From: Fen-1258 sp964441505
GTDB taxonomy: Bacteria > Bacteroidota > Ignavibacteria > Ignavibacteriales > Melioribacteraceae
Length of the DNA stretch: 64,000 nucleotides
NCBI GenBank assembly: GCA_964441505.1
Contig: CAYTUV010000010.1
Coordinates: forward strand, 1 to 64,000
Reading direction: 5' to 3'
The notes beneath the pieces are model-generated. The model was not told the origin of the DNA. It saw only the letters and a program-made list of their open reading frames with translations, and ran no database searches. How positions within the stretch are numbered: position 1 is the stretch's first letter; each line of letters begins with the position of its first letter. Below are positions 26,317-34,857 of this stretch, one piece after another. A program made the translations under genes and the position numbers.

Positions 26317-27318
26317 CTAGTCACCTAATGTAGCTACCATGATAGCTTTTATTGTATGAAGCCGATTCTCCGCCTCATCAAAAACTATTGAGTGTGAAGA
26401 TTCAAAAACTTCATCTGTAACTTCCATGGCCTCCAGACCAAACTTCTGAAAGATTTCTTCACCAACCGTAGTTTCTCTGTTATGAAATGCAGGTAGGCAG
26501 TGTAAAAATTTTACATTTGGATTGCCTGTATTTTTAATCATATCCATATTAACCTGATAAGGTTTCATAATATTGATTCGCTGTTCCCAAACAGCCTCCG
26601 GTTCACCCATTGATACCCAGACATCGGTATATAAGAAATCCGCACCTTTGACACCCTCAACAGGATCATCGGTAAACTCAATCACCGCGCCGGTTTCTGT
26701 TGCTATCTCTTTACATTTTTTGACAAGCTCTTCATTCGGCCATAAATTTTTAGGTGCAACTGCTCTGAATTTCATGCCCATCTTTGCAGAACCGACCATC
26801 AAAGAATTTCCCATATTGTTTCTTGCATCGCCAAGATAAACTAATGTTACTTCACTCAACTGTTTATCAGTATGTTCCATGATTGTAAGAAAATCCGCTA
26901 ACACCTGTGTAGGATGAAATTCATCGGTTAGACCATTCCATACCGGTACGCCTGAATGTGCACCAAGTTCTTCAACAATCTCCTGCCCGAATCCTCTGTA
27001 CTCAATTCCATCATACATTCTGCCGAGAACGCGGGCAGTGTCTTTCATGGACTCCTTCTTTCCCATCTGAGAACCAGACGGTCCTAAGAAAGTAACTCCG
27101 GCTCCCTGATCAAGCGCTGCAACTTCAAAAGCGCATCGTGTCCTTGTAGAGTCCTTTGCAAAAAGAAGCACAACATTTTTTCCTTTCAGTCTCTGAGTTT
27201 CTGTGCCGGCGTTTTTAGCTGCCTTAAGTTCTTTAGCAAGGTCTAACAAATATTGGATTTCTTTGGGGGTAAAATCGAGAAGTTTTAAGAAATTTCTGTT
27301 TTTAAGATTAAAAGCCAC
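26317..27318 (-). CDS. arcB: Ornithine carbamoyltransferase
   Basis: Interconverts ornithine plus carbamoyl phosphate and citrulline plus phosphate. The 333-residue enzyme has the carbamoyl-phosphate loop DSTRTRCAFEVAA, the FHPTQVLADFLT segment, DARNNMGNS, and the C-terminal HCLPAFHNRET loop with the catalytic Cys. Length and sequence resemble the E. coli ArgI / Pseudomonas ArcB group. It stands next to carbamate kinase, which suggests a catabolic, ATP-making direction, so I use arcB; argF is the alternative. A 155-bp palindrome separates it from arcC. Confidence 0.9.
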   Translation of the reverse strand: MAFNLKNRNFLKLLDFTPKEIQYLLDLAKELKAAKNAGTETQRLKGKNVVLLFAKDSTRTRCAFEVAALDQGAGVTFLGPSGSQMGKKESMKDTARVLGRMYDGIEYRGFGQEIVEELGAHSGVPVWNGLTDEFHPTQVLADFLTIMEHTDKQLSEVTLVYLGDARNNMGNSLMVGSAKMGMKFRAVAPKNLWPNEELVKKCKEIATETGAVIEFTDDPVEGVKGADFLYTDVWVSMGEPEAVWEQRINIMKPYQVNMDMIKNTGNPNVKFLHCLPAFHNRETTVGEEIFQKFGLEAMEVTDEVFESSHSIVFDEAENRLHTIKAIMVATLGD

Positions 27319-27343
27319 TTTACATTTCTCCTTAAAATTATTT

Positions 27344-27499
27344 ACTCAAGTTGACCGCTTGATTTAATAAACCGTTAAAACGTTGAAAAATAAACCGACT
27401 TTTCTATTAACACCTCGATTAATCGAGGTGTTAATAAAACAAAAAATAGAATTATTAACTGTTTTAACAGTTTCTGAATACATGGCGGTCAACTTGAGT
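27344..27499. repeat. Large palindrome between arcB-like and arcC genes
   Basis: Perfect 15-bp ends ACTCAAGTTGACCGC (27344-27358) and their complement (27485-27499), with a central 13-bp perfect hairpin around 27420/27421 (TAACACCTCGATT). Pairing also occurs in between (GTTAAAACGTT and AACTGTTTTAAC). The right end overlaps the arcC stop codon by one base. It could fold on the mRNA between the two genes. Confidence 0.8.
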
Positions 27500-28443
27500 T
27501 ATTTAATTATTCTTGTACCGCAATTTTCTTTTTCAATATCCGCTTCACATGTAATTATAGCTTCCTTTCCAGAGGCTTCAACAAATTCAATAGCCGCAAG
27601 AATTTTAGGACCCATACTTCCTGCAGGGAATTCTCCTGCATCAAGATACTTCCTGGCTTCCGCTACTGTCAAATGGTCAAGTGCTTTCTGATCCGGTTTA
27701 TTAAAATTGATGGACACTTTTGGTACATCAGTTATGATATAAAAACGGTCTGCTTTTATTTCTCTTGCAAGAACAGATGAGGCCAAATCTTTGTCAACAA
27801 CGGCTTCAATTGCTTCCAGATATTTTGTATCTGCATGCCAGTAAACCGGAATGCCTCCGCCGCCAACAGCAATGACAATATGGCCATGCTTTACTAAATC
27901 CTGAATTACCTTTTTATTCATTATATCGAGCGGTTTAGGTGAAGCAACAACTTTTCGCCATCCTCTCTTGCGCGGATCCTCTTTGAAAATCCAGTTATTA
28001 GCCTTTGCAAGAAGATCGGCTTCTTCTTTAAGATAAAATGGCCCAATCGGTTTTGTAGGATTTTGAAATGCGGGGTCGTTAATATCAACCAGAGTTTCCG
28101 TAATTATAGCAACCACATTTCTACGCAGCTTTGTTTTGCTGATCGCATTGCGCATCTGGCGGTCAATCATGTACCCAATTCCCCCCTGGGAATCGGCTAC
28201 ACAAATATCTAACGGCATTTTAGGAATTTTATATTGATTATAACCAGCTTCGTTACGAAGAAGTATATTTCCAACCTGAGGGCCATTACCGTGAGTTATA
28301 ACAAGATTGTAATTGTTGCGCAATAAACTAATTAACTTTTCGCAAGTATCAAGTGTGTTCTTTTCCTGCTGCTCGATTGTACCAACCTCATTAGAGCGTA
28401 AGAGTGCGTTGCCACCAAATGCAACAACAGCAATCTTTTTCAT
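27499..28443 (-). CDS. arcC: Carbamate kinase
   Basis: Transfers phosphate from carbamoyl phosphate to ADP, making ATP. The 314-residue protein has the family features AFGGNALLR at the start, NYNLVITHGNGPQVGNILLR, VVASPKPLDIM, VIAVGGGGIPV and GSMGPKILAAIEFVE. It begins inside the last codon of the cDPGS-like gene (ATGA overlap), so translation is coupled. With the ornithine carbamoyltransferase it could drain citrulline to ATP, NH3 and CO2. No arginine deiminase is in the window. Confidence 0.95.
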   Translation of the reverse strand: MKKIAVVAFGGNALLRSNEVGTIEQQEKNTLDTCEKLISLLRNNYNLVITHGNGPQVGNILLRNEAGYNQYKIPKMPLDICVADSQGGIGYMIDRQMRNAISKTKLRRNVVAIITETLVDINDPAFQNPTKPIGPFYLKEEADLLAKANNWIFKEDPRKRGWRKVVASPKPLDIMNKKVIQDLVKHGHIVIAVGGGGIPVYWHADTKYLEAIEAVVDKDLASSVLAREIKADRFYIITDVPKVSINFNKPDQKALDHLTVAEARKYLDAGEFPAGSMGPKILAAIEFVEASGKEAIITCEADIEKENCGTRIIK

Positions 28444-29759
28444 AGAAGACCTTTTGCTTTAAGTACAGACTCACAGGTATTCGCGCCGATTTCTTCCAAC
28501 TCATACATCACACGGGTTGAAGGTTTGTTGATTTTCAATATCCTGCCAAGATCGATTGGTGTTCCGATAATGACCGAATCGCAATCAGTTTTGTTAATTG
28601 TTTCTTCAAGATCTTTTATTTGTTCATCGCCGTAACCCATAGCAGGAAGAAGCACACCAATGTTCGGATATTTTTTAAACGTATCTGATATTGAATTAAT
28701 TGTGAATGGTCTCGGGTCAACTATTTCTTTAGCATTGTTTCTTTCAGCAGCAACTGTACCGGCACCGTATTTCATTTCACCATGTGTTAATGTTGGACCA
28801 TCTTCAACTACAAGAACTCGTTTACCGTTTATAAGTTCCGGATGATCAACGGTTAACGGAGAATTTGCATCGATGACAATCGCCTTTGGATTTACTGACT
28901 GAATGTTCTTTCTGACAATTTCAATATTTTCTTTTGTAGCGGAATCCATTTTGTTGATAATGACTGCATCCGCCATACGTAACGAAGTATTGCCCGGGTA
29001 GTAACGCATTTCATGCCCGGGTCTGTGAGGATCTACAACTGTAAAGGTTACATCTGCATTGTAGAAAGACATATCATTATTTCCACCGTCCCATAAAATT
29101 ACGTCCGCTTCTTTTTCGGCTTCTCTGAGAATGGCTTCATAATCAACACCAGCATAAATAACTCCTCCGCGCGCTACATGCGGCTCGTACTCTTCTATCT
29201 CTTCAATTGTGCACTCATGTTTTCTCAAGTCTTCCAATGTTGCAAAGCGTTGAACTTTTTGTTTTACCAGATCACCGTATGGCATTGGATGACGGATTGC
29301 TACAACTTTCTTTCCCGCATCCTGTAAAAGTTTTACAATTCTTCTTGATGTTTGAGATTTACCGCAGCCTGTTCTTACGGCAAGGACAGCAACAACCGGT
29401 TTAGTACTTTTAATCATTGTTTCGGCAGCTCCCATTAAACGGAAAGATACTCCCGCTGCGTTAACTAAGGATGCCTTTGACATAACGTATTCGAAAGTTA
29501 CATCAGAATATGCAAATACTACTTCATCAACTTTGAATTTTTTGATAAGATCCAAAAGCTCTGTTTCTTCATAAATTTTAATACCTTCTGGATATAATTT
29601 ACCGGCTAATGCCGCAGGATAGCTTCTGCCAAAAATATTTGGAATCTGTGTGGCTGTAAAGGCAACTACGTTGTAATTCTCATTATCTCTAAAAACTACA
29701 TTGAAGTTATGGAAATCGCGCCCTGCTGCACCCATGATAAGGACGTTTCTAGGAGACAT
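28440..29759 (-). CDS. Cyclic 2,3-diphosphoglycerate synthetase-like P-loop protein
   Basis: A 439-residue protein resembling archaeal cyclic-2,3-diphosphoglycerate synthetase and its bacterial GTPase-like relatives. The N-terminal Rossmann-type part (VLIMGAAGRDFHNFNVVFRD) precedes a P-loop AVRTGCGKSQTSRRI near residue 130, then ADVILWDGGNND, VDPHRPGHE, and ADAVIINKMDSA (NKxD-like guanine motif). cDPG is a thermoadaptation solute in methanogens; a different role is likely in this bacterium. It is translationally coupled to arcC, which points to carbamoyl-phosphate or arginine metabolism. The family call is by motif and length, and the actual reaction is not known. Confidence 0.7.
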   Translation of the reverse strand: MSPRNVLIMGAAGRDFHNFNVVFRDNENYNVVAFTATQIPNIFGRSYPAALAGKLYPEGIKIYEETELLDLIKKFKVDEVVFAYSDVTFEYVMSKASLVNAAGVSFRLMGAAETMIKSTKPVVAVLAVRTGCGKSQTSRRIVKLLQDAGKKVVAIRHPMPYGDLVKQKVQRFATLEDLRKHECTIEEIEEYEPHVARGGVIYAGVDYEAILREAEKEADVILWDGGNNDMSFYNADVTFTVVDPHRPGHEMRYYPGNTSLRMADAVIINKMDSATKENIEIVRKNIQSVNPKAIVIDANSPLTVDHPELINGKRVLVVEDGPTLTHGEMKYGAGTVAAERNNAKEIVDPRPFTINSISDTFKKYPNIGVLLPAMGYGDEQIKDLEETINKTDCDSVIIGTPIDLGRILKINKPSTRVMYELEEIGANTCESVLKAKGLL

Positions 29760-29779
29760 ATTTTACCTCTTTTTGTGAT

Positions 29780-31612
29780 TTATTCAACTGTGACACTCTT
29801 AGCTAAGTTACGTGGCTGATCAACATTCAATCCCTTCTTAACAGCTATGTGATAGGCTATCAATTGCAATGGTATAACTGTAAGAAGCGGCGTTAACATA
29901 TTATGTGTTTTAGGTACTTTAATTACATGATCGACCATATTTTCAATCTGATCATCACCTTCATTAATTATAGCTAGTATTCTACCTTTTCTTGCTCTTA
30001 CTTCTTGAATATTGCTGATTACTTTATCATAAACAGAATCTTTTGTTGCAATGAATACTACCGGCATGTCATCATCAATTAAAGCTATCGGTCCATGTTT
30101 CATTTCGGCAGCCGGATATCCTTCTGCATGGATATAAGATATTTCTTTTAATTTCAAAGCCCCCTCGAGTGCTACCGGGAAATTATATCCTCTGCCGAGA
30201 TACAAGAAATTTTTTGAGTTTTTATATTGCTCTGCAATTTCTTCGATAGAATCGTTGAGCTTCAATATCTGCGCAATTTTTTCCGGCAATAGTTTCATTT
30301 GAGTAATAATTTCTTGCCCTTCAGGAAGACTTAAATTTTTTCTTCTTGCTAATAAAAGTGTGATTAAAGCAAGTACTGAAATCTGAGCAGTGAATGCTTT
30401 TGTTGATGCAACTCCAATTTCTGGTCCGGCATGGATATAAACACCGGCATCACTTTCACGTGCTATTGAACTTCCAACAACATTACAGATGCCAATGCAA
30501 AGCGCACCCTTCTTTTTAGCTTCTTTCATTGCAGCCAAGGTATCGGCTGTTTCACCGCTTTGTGAAATAAAAAATACCGTATCATTTTTATCAATAATCG
30601 GGTGGCGGTATCGAAACTCGGATGCATATTCAACTTCTACAGGAATTCCGGCATATTGTTCGAGCATATATTCGGCTACAAGTCCGGCATGCCAGGATGT
30701 CCCGCATGCAGTTATGATTATTCTGTTGGAATTAATTATCCTCTCTTCAAATCCTTGTAGCCCGCCAAGCTTCGAAATACCCTCATCATATACCAGCCTT
30801 CCCCTCATGGAATTAAATACTGAATCCGGTTGATCCATGATCTCTTTCAGCATGAAATGCGGAAAACCGCCTTTTGTTATCTCATCAATACCCACTTCAA
30901 CCTGAAAAATTTCTTTTATTATAGTTTCGTCTGCAATTGTTTTTGTTGTAAAATGATCCTTGTAGATTTCAGCAATCTCGCCATCTTCTAAATATACAAC
31001 CTGTTTAGTATGTGCAATGAGGGCATTCACATCCGAAGCAACAAAATTTTCATTATCTCCTATGCCCAATACTAGAGGCGAACCTTTGCGCGCAGCAATA
31101 ATTTTGTCACTTTCACCTTTATAGATAACACAGATTCCGTAAGTGCCTTCCACTTCATTAAGCGCATATCGCACAGCTTGAAATAGTGAGTGCTTGAGTT
31201 TTAAATAGTGATCAATTAGATGGGCAAGAACCTCAGTATCAGTTTCACTAATGAATTCGTATCCTTCTTTGGCCAATCCTTTTTGAAGAGATAAATAGTT
31301 TTCAATAATTCCGTTATGGATTAGAAAGAGTGTTTTCTCTTTATTCAGATGAGGATGAGCATTAATTGTGCTTGGTTCACCGTGCGTGGCCCAGCGAGTA
31401 TGACCAATTCCCAAATTTGACTTTATATGTTGCGCATAAACTAATTTTTCTAATTCAGAAACTTTTCCTTTAGTTTTTATAACTTCACATCCATCACCAT
31501 TTATAATTCCAATGCCGGCGGAATCATAACCGCGGTACTCCAATCTTTTCAATCCTTCGATTAAGATCGGAACACAATTTTTATCTCCTATATATCCAAC
31601 TATTCCACACAT
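29780..31612 (-). CDS. glmS: Glutamine-fructose-6-phosphate aminotransferase
   Basis: Makes glucosamine-6-phosphate for cell-wall and lipopolysaccharide precursors. The 610 residues are normal. The start MCGIVGYIG gives the Cys nucleophile at position 2. The glutaminase domain (GHTRWATHGEPS, HNGIIENY) is followed by two SIS domains (ACGTSWHAGLVAE, FISQSGETADTLAAMKEAK, YLGRGYNFPVALEGALKLKE) and the C-terminal QPRNLAKSVTVE. It is upstream of the cDPGS-like gene with a 20-nt gap, so co-transcription is possible. No glmS ribozyme core is apparent before it. Confidence 0.97.
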   Translation of the reverse strand: MCGIVGYIGDKNCVPILIEGLKRLEYRGYDSAGIGIINGDGCEVIKTKGKVSELEKLVYAQHIKSNLGIGHTRWATHGEPSTINAHPHLNKEKTLFLIHNGIIENYLSLQKGLAKEGYEFISETDTEVLAHLIDHYLKLKHSLFQAVRYALNEVEGTYGICVIYKGESDKIIAARKGSPLVLGIGDNENFVASDVNALIAHTKQVVYLEDGEIAEIYKDHFTTKTIADETIIKEIFQVEVGIDEITKGGFPHFMLKEIMDQPDSVFNSMRGRLVYDEGISKLGGLQGFEERIINSNRIIITACGTSWHAGLVAEYMLEQYAGIPVEVEYASEFRYRHPIIDKNDTVFFISQSGETADTLAAMKEAKKKGALCIGICNVVGSSIARESDAGVYIHAGPEIGVASTKAFTAQISVLALITLLLARRKNLSLPEGQEIITQMKLLPEKIAQILKLNDSIEEIAEQYKNSKNFLYLGRGYNFPVALEGALKLKEISYIHAEGYPAAEMKHGPIALIDDDMPVVFIATKDSVYDKVISNIQEVRARKGRILAIINEGDDQIENMVDHVIKVPKTHNMLTPLLTVIPLQLIAYHIAVKKGLNVDQPRNLAKSVTVE

Positions 31613-31926
31613 AGAATACTCCTGTTAATTTTAAACTGGTTTTGGGAAAAAATATAAGAATGATTAGTGATCCGGACAAGGGCGTAAAAAAAGCTTTACG
31701 AGCTTTCTATAGCAAAAATTTTCGTAGGAGGATAAATAATTTATTTTCATTAACGAATAATCACTTAATTCTGAAAATTTACATTAACAATTTGAGAAAA
31801 ATAAAGTGCATTATCAACATAACCTTCGCTCAGTTCTCTTTGAATATCGGAAATTGAATCTTATAACTCTGAGTAGTATATTTGCACGCAGAATGTTAGT
31901 AGTAATTAACTTTCGTATTAAAAGAT
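31613..31926. other. Intergenic region upstream of glmS and tRNA-Arg
   Basis: About 310 nt without a supported gene. It holds a small AAAGC..GCTTT hairpin near 31692-31709 and the likely tRNA promoter listed separately. Confidence 0.5.
31854..31884 (+). promoter_or_regulatory. Bacteroidota-type promoter for tRNA-Arg
   Basis: TTG at 31854-31856 and TATATTTG at 31877-31884 (consensus TAnnTTTG), 20 nt apart, placed about 40 nt upstream of the tRNA-Arg(ACG) gene. This is the -33/-7 arrangement known from Bacteroidota sigma factors. Confidence 0.55.
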
Positions 31927-32000
31927 GCACCCGTAGCTTAATTGGATAGAGCACTTGACTACGGATCAAGAGGTTCGGGGTTCGAATCCCTGCGGGTGTA
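31927..32000 (+). tRNA. tRNA-Arg (ACG)
   Basis: A 74-nt gene beginning GCACCCGTAGCTTAATTGG and ending CGGGTGTA. The anticodon stem CTTGA/TCAAG and loop CTACGGA give ACG (read as ICG). The acceptor starts with a G-U pair. CCA is not encoded. Confidence 0.95.
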
Positions 32001-32017
32001 CAAAAGTTAATGGTTGA

Positions 32018-32066
32018 TGGAAGATGTATGAAGGTTGATGGAAAATTGGTTGTTTTACATCTTCCA
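32018..32066. repeat. Inverted repeat between the two tRNA-Arg genes
   Basis: Perfect 11-bp arms TGGAAGATGTA (32018-32028) and TACATCTTCCA (32056-32066), with further pairing of TTGATGG (32014) and CCATCAA (32071). It may be a processing hairpin or an inserted palindrome. Confidence 0.6.
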
Positions 32067-32094
32067 TTACCCATCAATCATTATACATATATTT

Positions 32095-32168
32095 GCGCCC
32101 GTAGCTCAACTGGATAGAGCATCAGACTTCGGATCTGAGGGTTGAGGGTTCGAATCCTTCCGGGCGTA
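32095..32168 (+). tRNA. tRNA-Arg (TCG)
   Basis: A 74-nt gene beginning GCGCCCGTAGCTCAACTGG and ending CGGGCGTA. The anticodon stem TCAGA/TCTGA and loop CTTCGGA give TCG. It begins with the same G-U acceptor pair as the first tRNA-Arg, 94 nt upstream. CCA is not encoded. Confidence 0.95.
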
Positions 32169-32177
32169 CAAAAATAA

Positions 32178-32227
32178 TGTATAATGAATAATGTAGAATT
32201 TTAGATTACTGATTTTTTCATTATACA
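32178..32227. repeat. Inverted repeat after the second tRNA-Arg
   Basis: Perfect 11-bp arms TGTATAATGAA (32178-32188) and TTCATTATACA (32217-32227). It could end the tRNA transcript, though the following T-run is weak. Confidence 0.5.
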
Positions 32228-32256
32228 CTTTGAATTTTACATTAAACATTTCACCA

Positions 32257-32727
32257 ATGATCTTTCCCGAACACGTTTATAAATTTATGTATGCCGCTCT
32301 TCAAGAGGCAGAAAAAGCACTGGAAGCTAATGAGGTTCCAATTGGTGCTGTAGTTGTTCACGAAAACAGAATCATTGGACGGGGATTCAATCAGACCGAA
32401 ATGTTAAACGACGCAACAGCTCATGCCGAAATGTTGGCTATTACTGCTGCTTCGAATAACCTCGCTTCTAAATTTCTAGATGAATGCGATCTTTACGTTA
32501 CTGTGGAACCTTGTGTGATGTGCAGCGGTGCAATTTTACTCTCAAGAATCAGAAATCTTTACTTTGCCACTTTTGAGCCTAAATTTGGCGCCTGTGGATC
32601 ACTTTTCAACATTGTTGAGAGTGGTAAGTACAACCATAAACCTTCGGTATATTCTGGTATTTATTCTGAAGAATCGAAAACTCTGCTTGAAAAATTCTTT
32701 CAATCGAAAAGAATTACGCCAAAGTAA
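32257..32727 (+). CDS. tadA: tRNA-specific adenosine deaminase
   Basis: Deaminates A34 of tRNA-Arg(ACG) to inosine. Zinc-binding motifs AHAEMLAI (HAE) and EPCVMCSGAIL (PCxxC) are present, and the N-terminus MYAALQEAEKALEANEVPIG is typical. I chose the ATG at 32257 rather than the upstream TTG at 32230, giving 156 residues, a normal length. Its known substrate, tRNA-Arg(ACG), is encoded 250 nt upstream on the same strand, a pleasing though perhaps accidental pairing. Confidence 0.93.
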   Translation: MIFPEHVYKFMYAALQEAEKALEANEVPIGAVVVHENRIIGRGFNQTEMLNDATAHAEMLAITAASNNLASKFLDECDLYVTVEPCVMCSGAILLSRIRNLYFATFEPKFGACGSLFNIVESGKYNHKPSVYSGIYSEESKTLLEKFFQSKRITPK

Positions 32728-32812
32728 CAACTTCATTGGCATCTTTTGGCAAATCTGTTTAATTTTCTTTTAGTAATAAATTACAATGATTCCCTCATAA
32801 AACTCAATTACT

Positions 32813-33481
32813 ATGCAAATCATCATTTTCGGTTCACCCGGTGTTGGTAAAGGAACACAAGCAAAAATTCTGGCAAATAAATTGGGTATCGCACATATTT
32901 CCACCGGTGATATATTGCGTGAGGCAATAAAAAAAGAGACCGATCTTGGTAAAAAGGCAAGAGAAATTGTTGAATCCGGCAGACTTGTTCCTGATGAAAT
33001 CATGGCGGGAATGATTAAAAATGTACTGCTGGATGACAGGTGTAAAAATGGTTTTATTCTTGACGGTTTTCCAAGAACAATCCAACAAGCTCATATTCTG
33101 ACTAACATTTTTTCTGAACTGAATTACAATAAACCGACCCTCATTAAACTTGATGCGAAAGATGAAATTATAATCTCCCGGTTAAGCAACCGGCTCGTTT
33201 GCAGCAAATGCGGCAATATTATAGTGAATACAGATTACGTCGAAAACTTCTGCTGCCCTGTTTGTAAATCGCAGAACAGTTACTATAAGAGAAAAGACGA
33301 CAACGAAGAAGTTATTAGAAAAAGATTAGAAGTGTACCACGAGACCACTGCACCAGTGTTCGACTACTATCAAGATAAAGCATATATTATTGAAATTGAC
33401 GGTGCACAGGAGATAGAGTTTGTTGCGAACAATATTTTAGAAAAGGTAAAAAAAATTAATCGCTTTCCCCTTTCTTCTTGA
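32813..33481 (+). CDS. adk: Adenylate kinase
   Basis: Interconverts AMP, ADP and ATP. The 222-residue protein has the P-loop FGSPGVGKGTQA, the AMP-binding STGDILRE and GFILDGFPRT segments, and a zinc-type LID with four Cys (CSKCGNIIV and CCPVCKSQN). The end of the gene overlaps the convergent ftsE gene by 26 bp; the last residues NRFPLSS come from this overlap. It follows tadA with an 85-nt gap. Confidence 0.96.
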   Translation: MQIIIFGSPGVGKGTQAKILANKLGIAHISTGDILREAIKKETDLGKKAREIVESGRLVPDEIMAGMIKNVLLDDRCKNGFILDGFPRTIQQAHILTNIFSELNYNKPTLIKLDAKDEIIISRLSNRLVCSKCGNIIVNTDYVENFCCPVCKSQNSYYKRKDDNEEVIRKRLEVYHETTAPVFDYYQDKAYIIEIDGAQEIEFVANNILEKVKKINRFPLSS

Positions 33482-34136
33482 TTAATACCTTGACCGCTTT
33501 TCCACTATCCAATTTGATAATCTTTGCATCAAATCTCCTAACCAATTCATAATTATGAGTCGCAAAGATTACTGAAGTCCCGCGAGAATTAATTTTTTTA
33601 AGGATTGCTAATATTTCTTCGGAGGTCTCAGGATCTAAATTCCCCGTTGGCTCATCAGCAAGTATCAAAAACGGATCATTAATCATCGCTCTGGCAATTG
33701 CAACTCTTTGCTTTTCACCGCCGGAAAGTTGATGAGGCATGTTCTTCTGTTTATGTGCAAGACCGACTTCCGAAAGAGCATTCATAACTTTTTTCTTTAT
33801 TGCTCTGGACGGATTACCAGTTACCTGCAATACAAATGCTAAATTATCATATACATTCCTGTCCGCAAGAAGCTGAAAATCCTGAAAAACCATTCCAACT
33901 TTTCTGCGAAGAAATGGTAAATCTTTTTCCTGAATCGTTTCGGATGAATATTCGCCGACTTCGACATAACCAGAATCAGGTAACAGATCCATGAAGATCA
34001 TCCTGAGTAAGGTAGTTTTTCCAACACCGCTCTTGCCAATCAGGAATACAAACTCTCCCTGCTCAACCTCCAGATTCAGATCGGAGAAAACCGGTTGATT
34101 CTTATAGTTAAAGTCAACTGAGTTAAATGTTAGCAT
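33456..34136 (-). CDS. ftsE: Cell-division ABC ATPase FtsE
   Basis: ATPase of the FtsEX complex that controls septal peptidoglycan hydrolases. The 226 residues have Walker A LIGKSGVGKTTLLRM, the Q loop MVFQDFQLLADRNVYDN (FtsE-typical), signature LSGGEKQRVAIARA, Walker B LILADEPTGNLD and the H loop ATHN. FtsX is not adjacent, so the complex would be assembled from separate loci. It could instead be a LolD-like ATPase, but QLLADRNVYDNLAF favours FtsE. It overlaps adk at its end and the next gene at its start. Confidence 0.88.
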   Translation of the reverse strand: MLTFNSVDFNYKNQPVFSDLNLEVEQGEFVFLIGKSGVGKTTLLRMIFMDLLPDSGYVEVGEYSSETIQEKDLPFLRRKVGMVFQDFQLLADRNVYDNLAFVLQVTGNPSRAIKKKVMNALSEVGLAHKQKNMPHQLSGGEKQRVAIARAMINDPFLILADEPTGNLDPETSEEILAILKKINSRGTSVIFATHNYELVRRFDAKIIKLDSGKAVKVLIKKKGESD

Positions 34137-34857
34137 GATTTTTCTTCTTTAGTATAAATTGAGCTCGTTCTGTTTCAGCATCGGCATTCTTAAAAGTAAA
34201 CGCCTTGTAGCATTTGTGCACATAAAATCTTGATCTGTCTATAAAATCAAAATATTCTTCAAAACGGTAAATTTTCTGTTTGTGAATTTCCTCAACCTTT
34301 TTGCCATCGGCAAGCGTTATATCAAAATGGTTATAATGTATTCGCGTTGTTCGATTGTAAAAACTTCTCTGCTGAAAAGTAATTCCGTCAATTTTTCCTC
34401 TCCGGTTAAGATACTTTTCAAATTTCTTGCTATTGTTTTCCAAACTTACATCGAAGGCAAGAATTCCATCATCAACTATGCACCCTTCAGCGCTATTAAG
34501 ATAACTAATAAATTTTTCTTTAGTATGAAGATAGTTCACGCTGTCAAATGTAGAGAAAATGAAATCGAATCTCTTCTTGAAAGGAAGCCGTACCATATCG
34601 CAGCATATTTTGGGAACTGCGCCATCTTTATTTTTTTTAAGCATGGCGTAAGATATGTCGGATGAAACGATTTTCATCTTAGTACAAAGCAGGCTCGCAA
34701 TAGCTCCTGTCCCTCCTGCCAGTTCTAAAACTGATAGATTTTTTTTCTTTACTTCCCTGCTTATTTCTAATATATAATCGGCCCACTCTTTATAATCAAT
34801 TGAACGCATCATGTGTGCATATATTTCGGCAATGGCGGAATAAGTTTTAACGGGCAC
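34123..34857 (-). CDS. Class I SAM-dependent methyltransferase
   Basis: A 244-residue methyltransferase-fold protein. Motif I is LSVLELAGGTGAIASLLC near residue 42, followed by SSDISYAMLKKNKD and FDFIFSTFDSVNYL. It begins YSAIAEIYAHMMRSIDYKEW, as in many Methyltransf_25-type small-molecule or rRNA-linked enzymes. Substrate unknown. It overlaps pdxA upstream and ftsE downstream, so all three are probably one transcript. Confidence 0.8.
   Translation of the reverse strand: MPVKTYSAIAEIYAHMMRSIDYKEWADYILEISREVKKKNLSVLELAGGTGAIASLLCTKMKIVSSDISYAMLKKNKDGAVPKICCDMVRLPFKKRFDFIFSTFDSVNYLHTKEKFISYLNSAEGCIVDDGILAFDVSLENNSKKFEKYLNRRGKIDGITFQQRSFYNRTTRIHYNHFDITLADGKKVEEIHKQKIYRFEEYFDFIDRSRFYVHKCYKAFTFKNADAETERAQFILKKKNHANI

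Noticed and set aside
31613..31780. glmS ribozyme or riboswitch upstream of glmS
   Set aside because: No recognisable ribozyme core or long structured leader is seen; the leader is AT-rich.
31814..32077. Minus-strand 87-codon open frame
   Set aside because: It runs antisense through the tRNA-Arg(ACG) gene and its flanks and has no protein-like motif.
32088..32095. TATATTTG box as a promoter for the second tRNA-Arg
   Set aside because: It touches the first base of the mature tRNA, so transcription would begin inside the gene.
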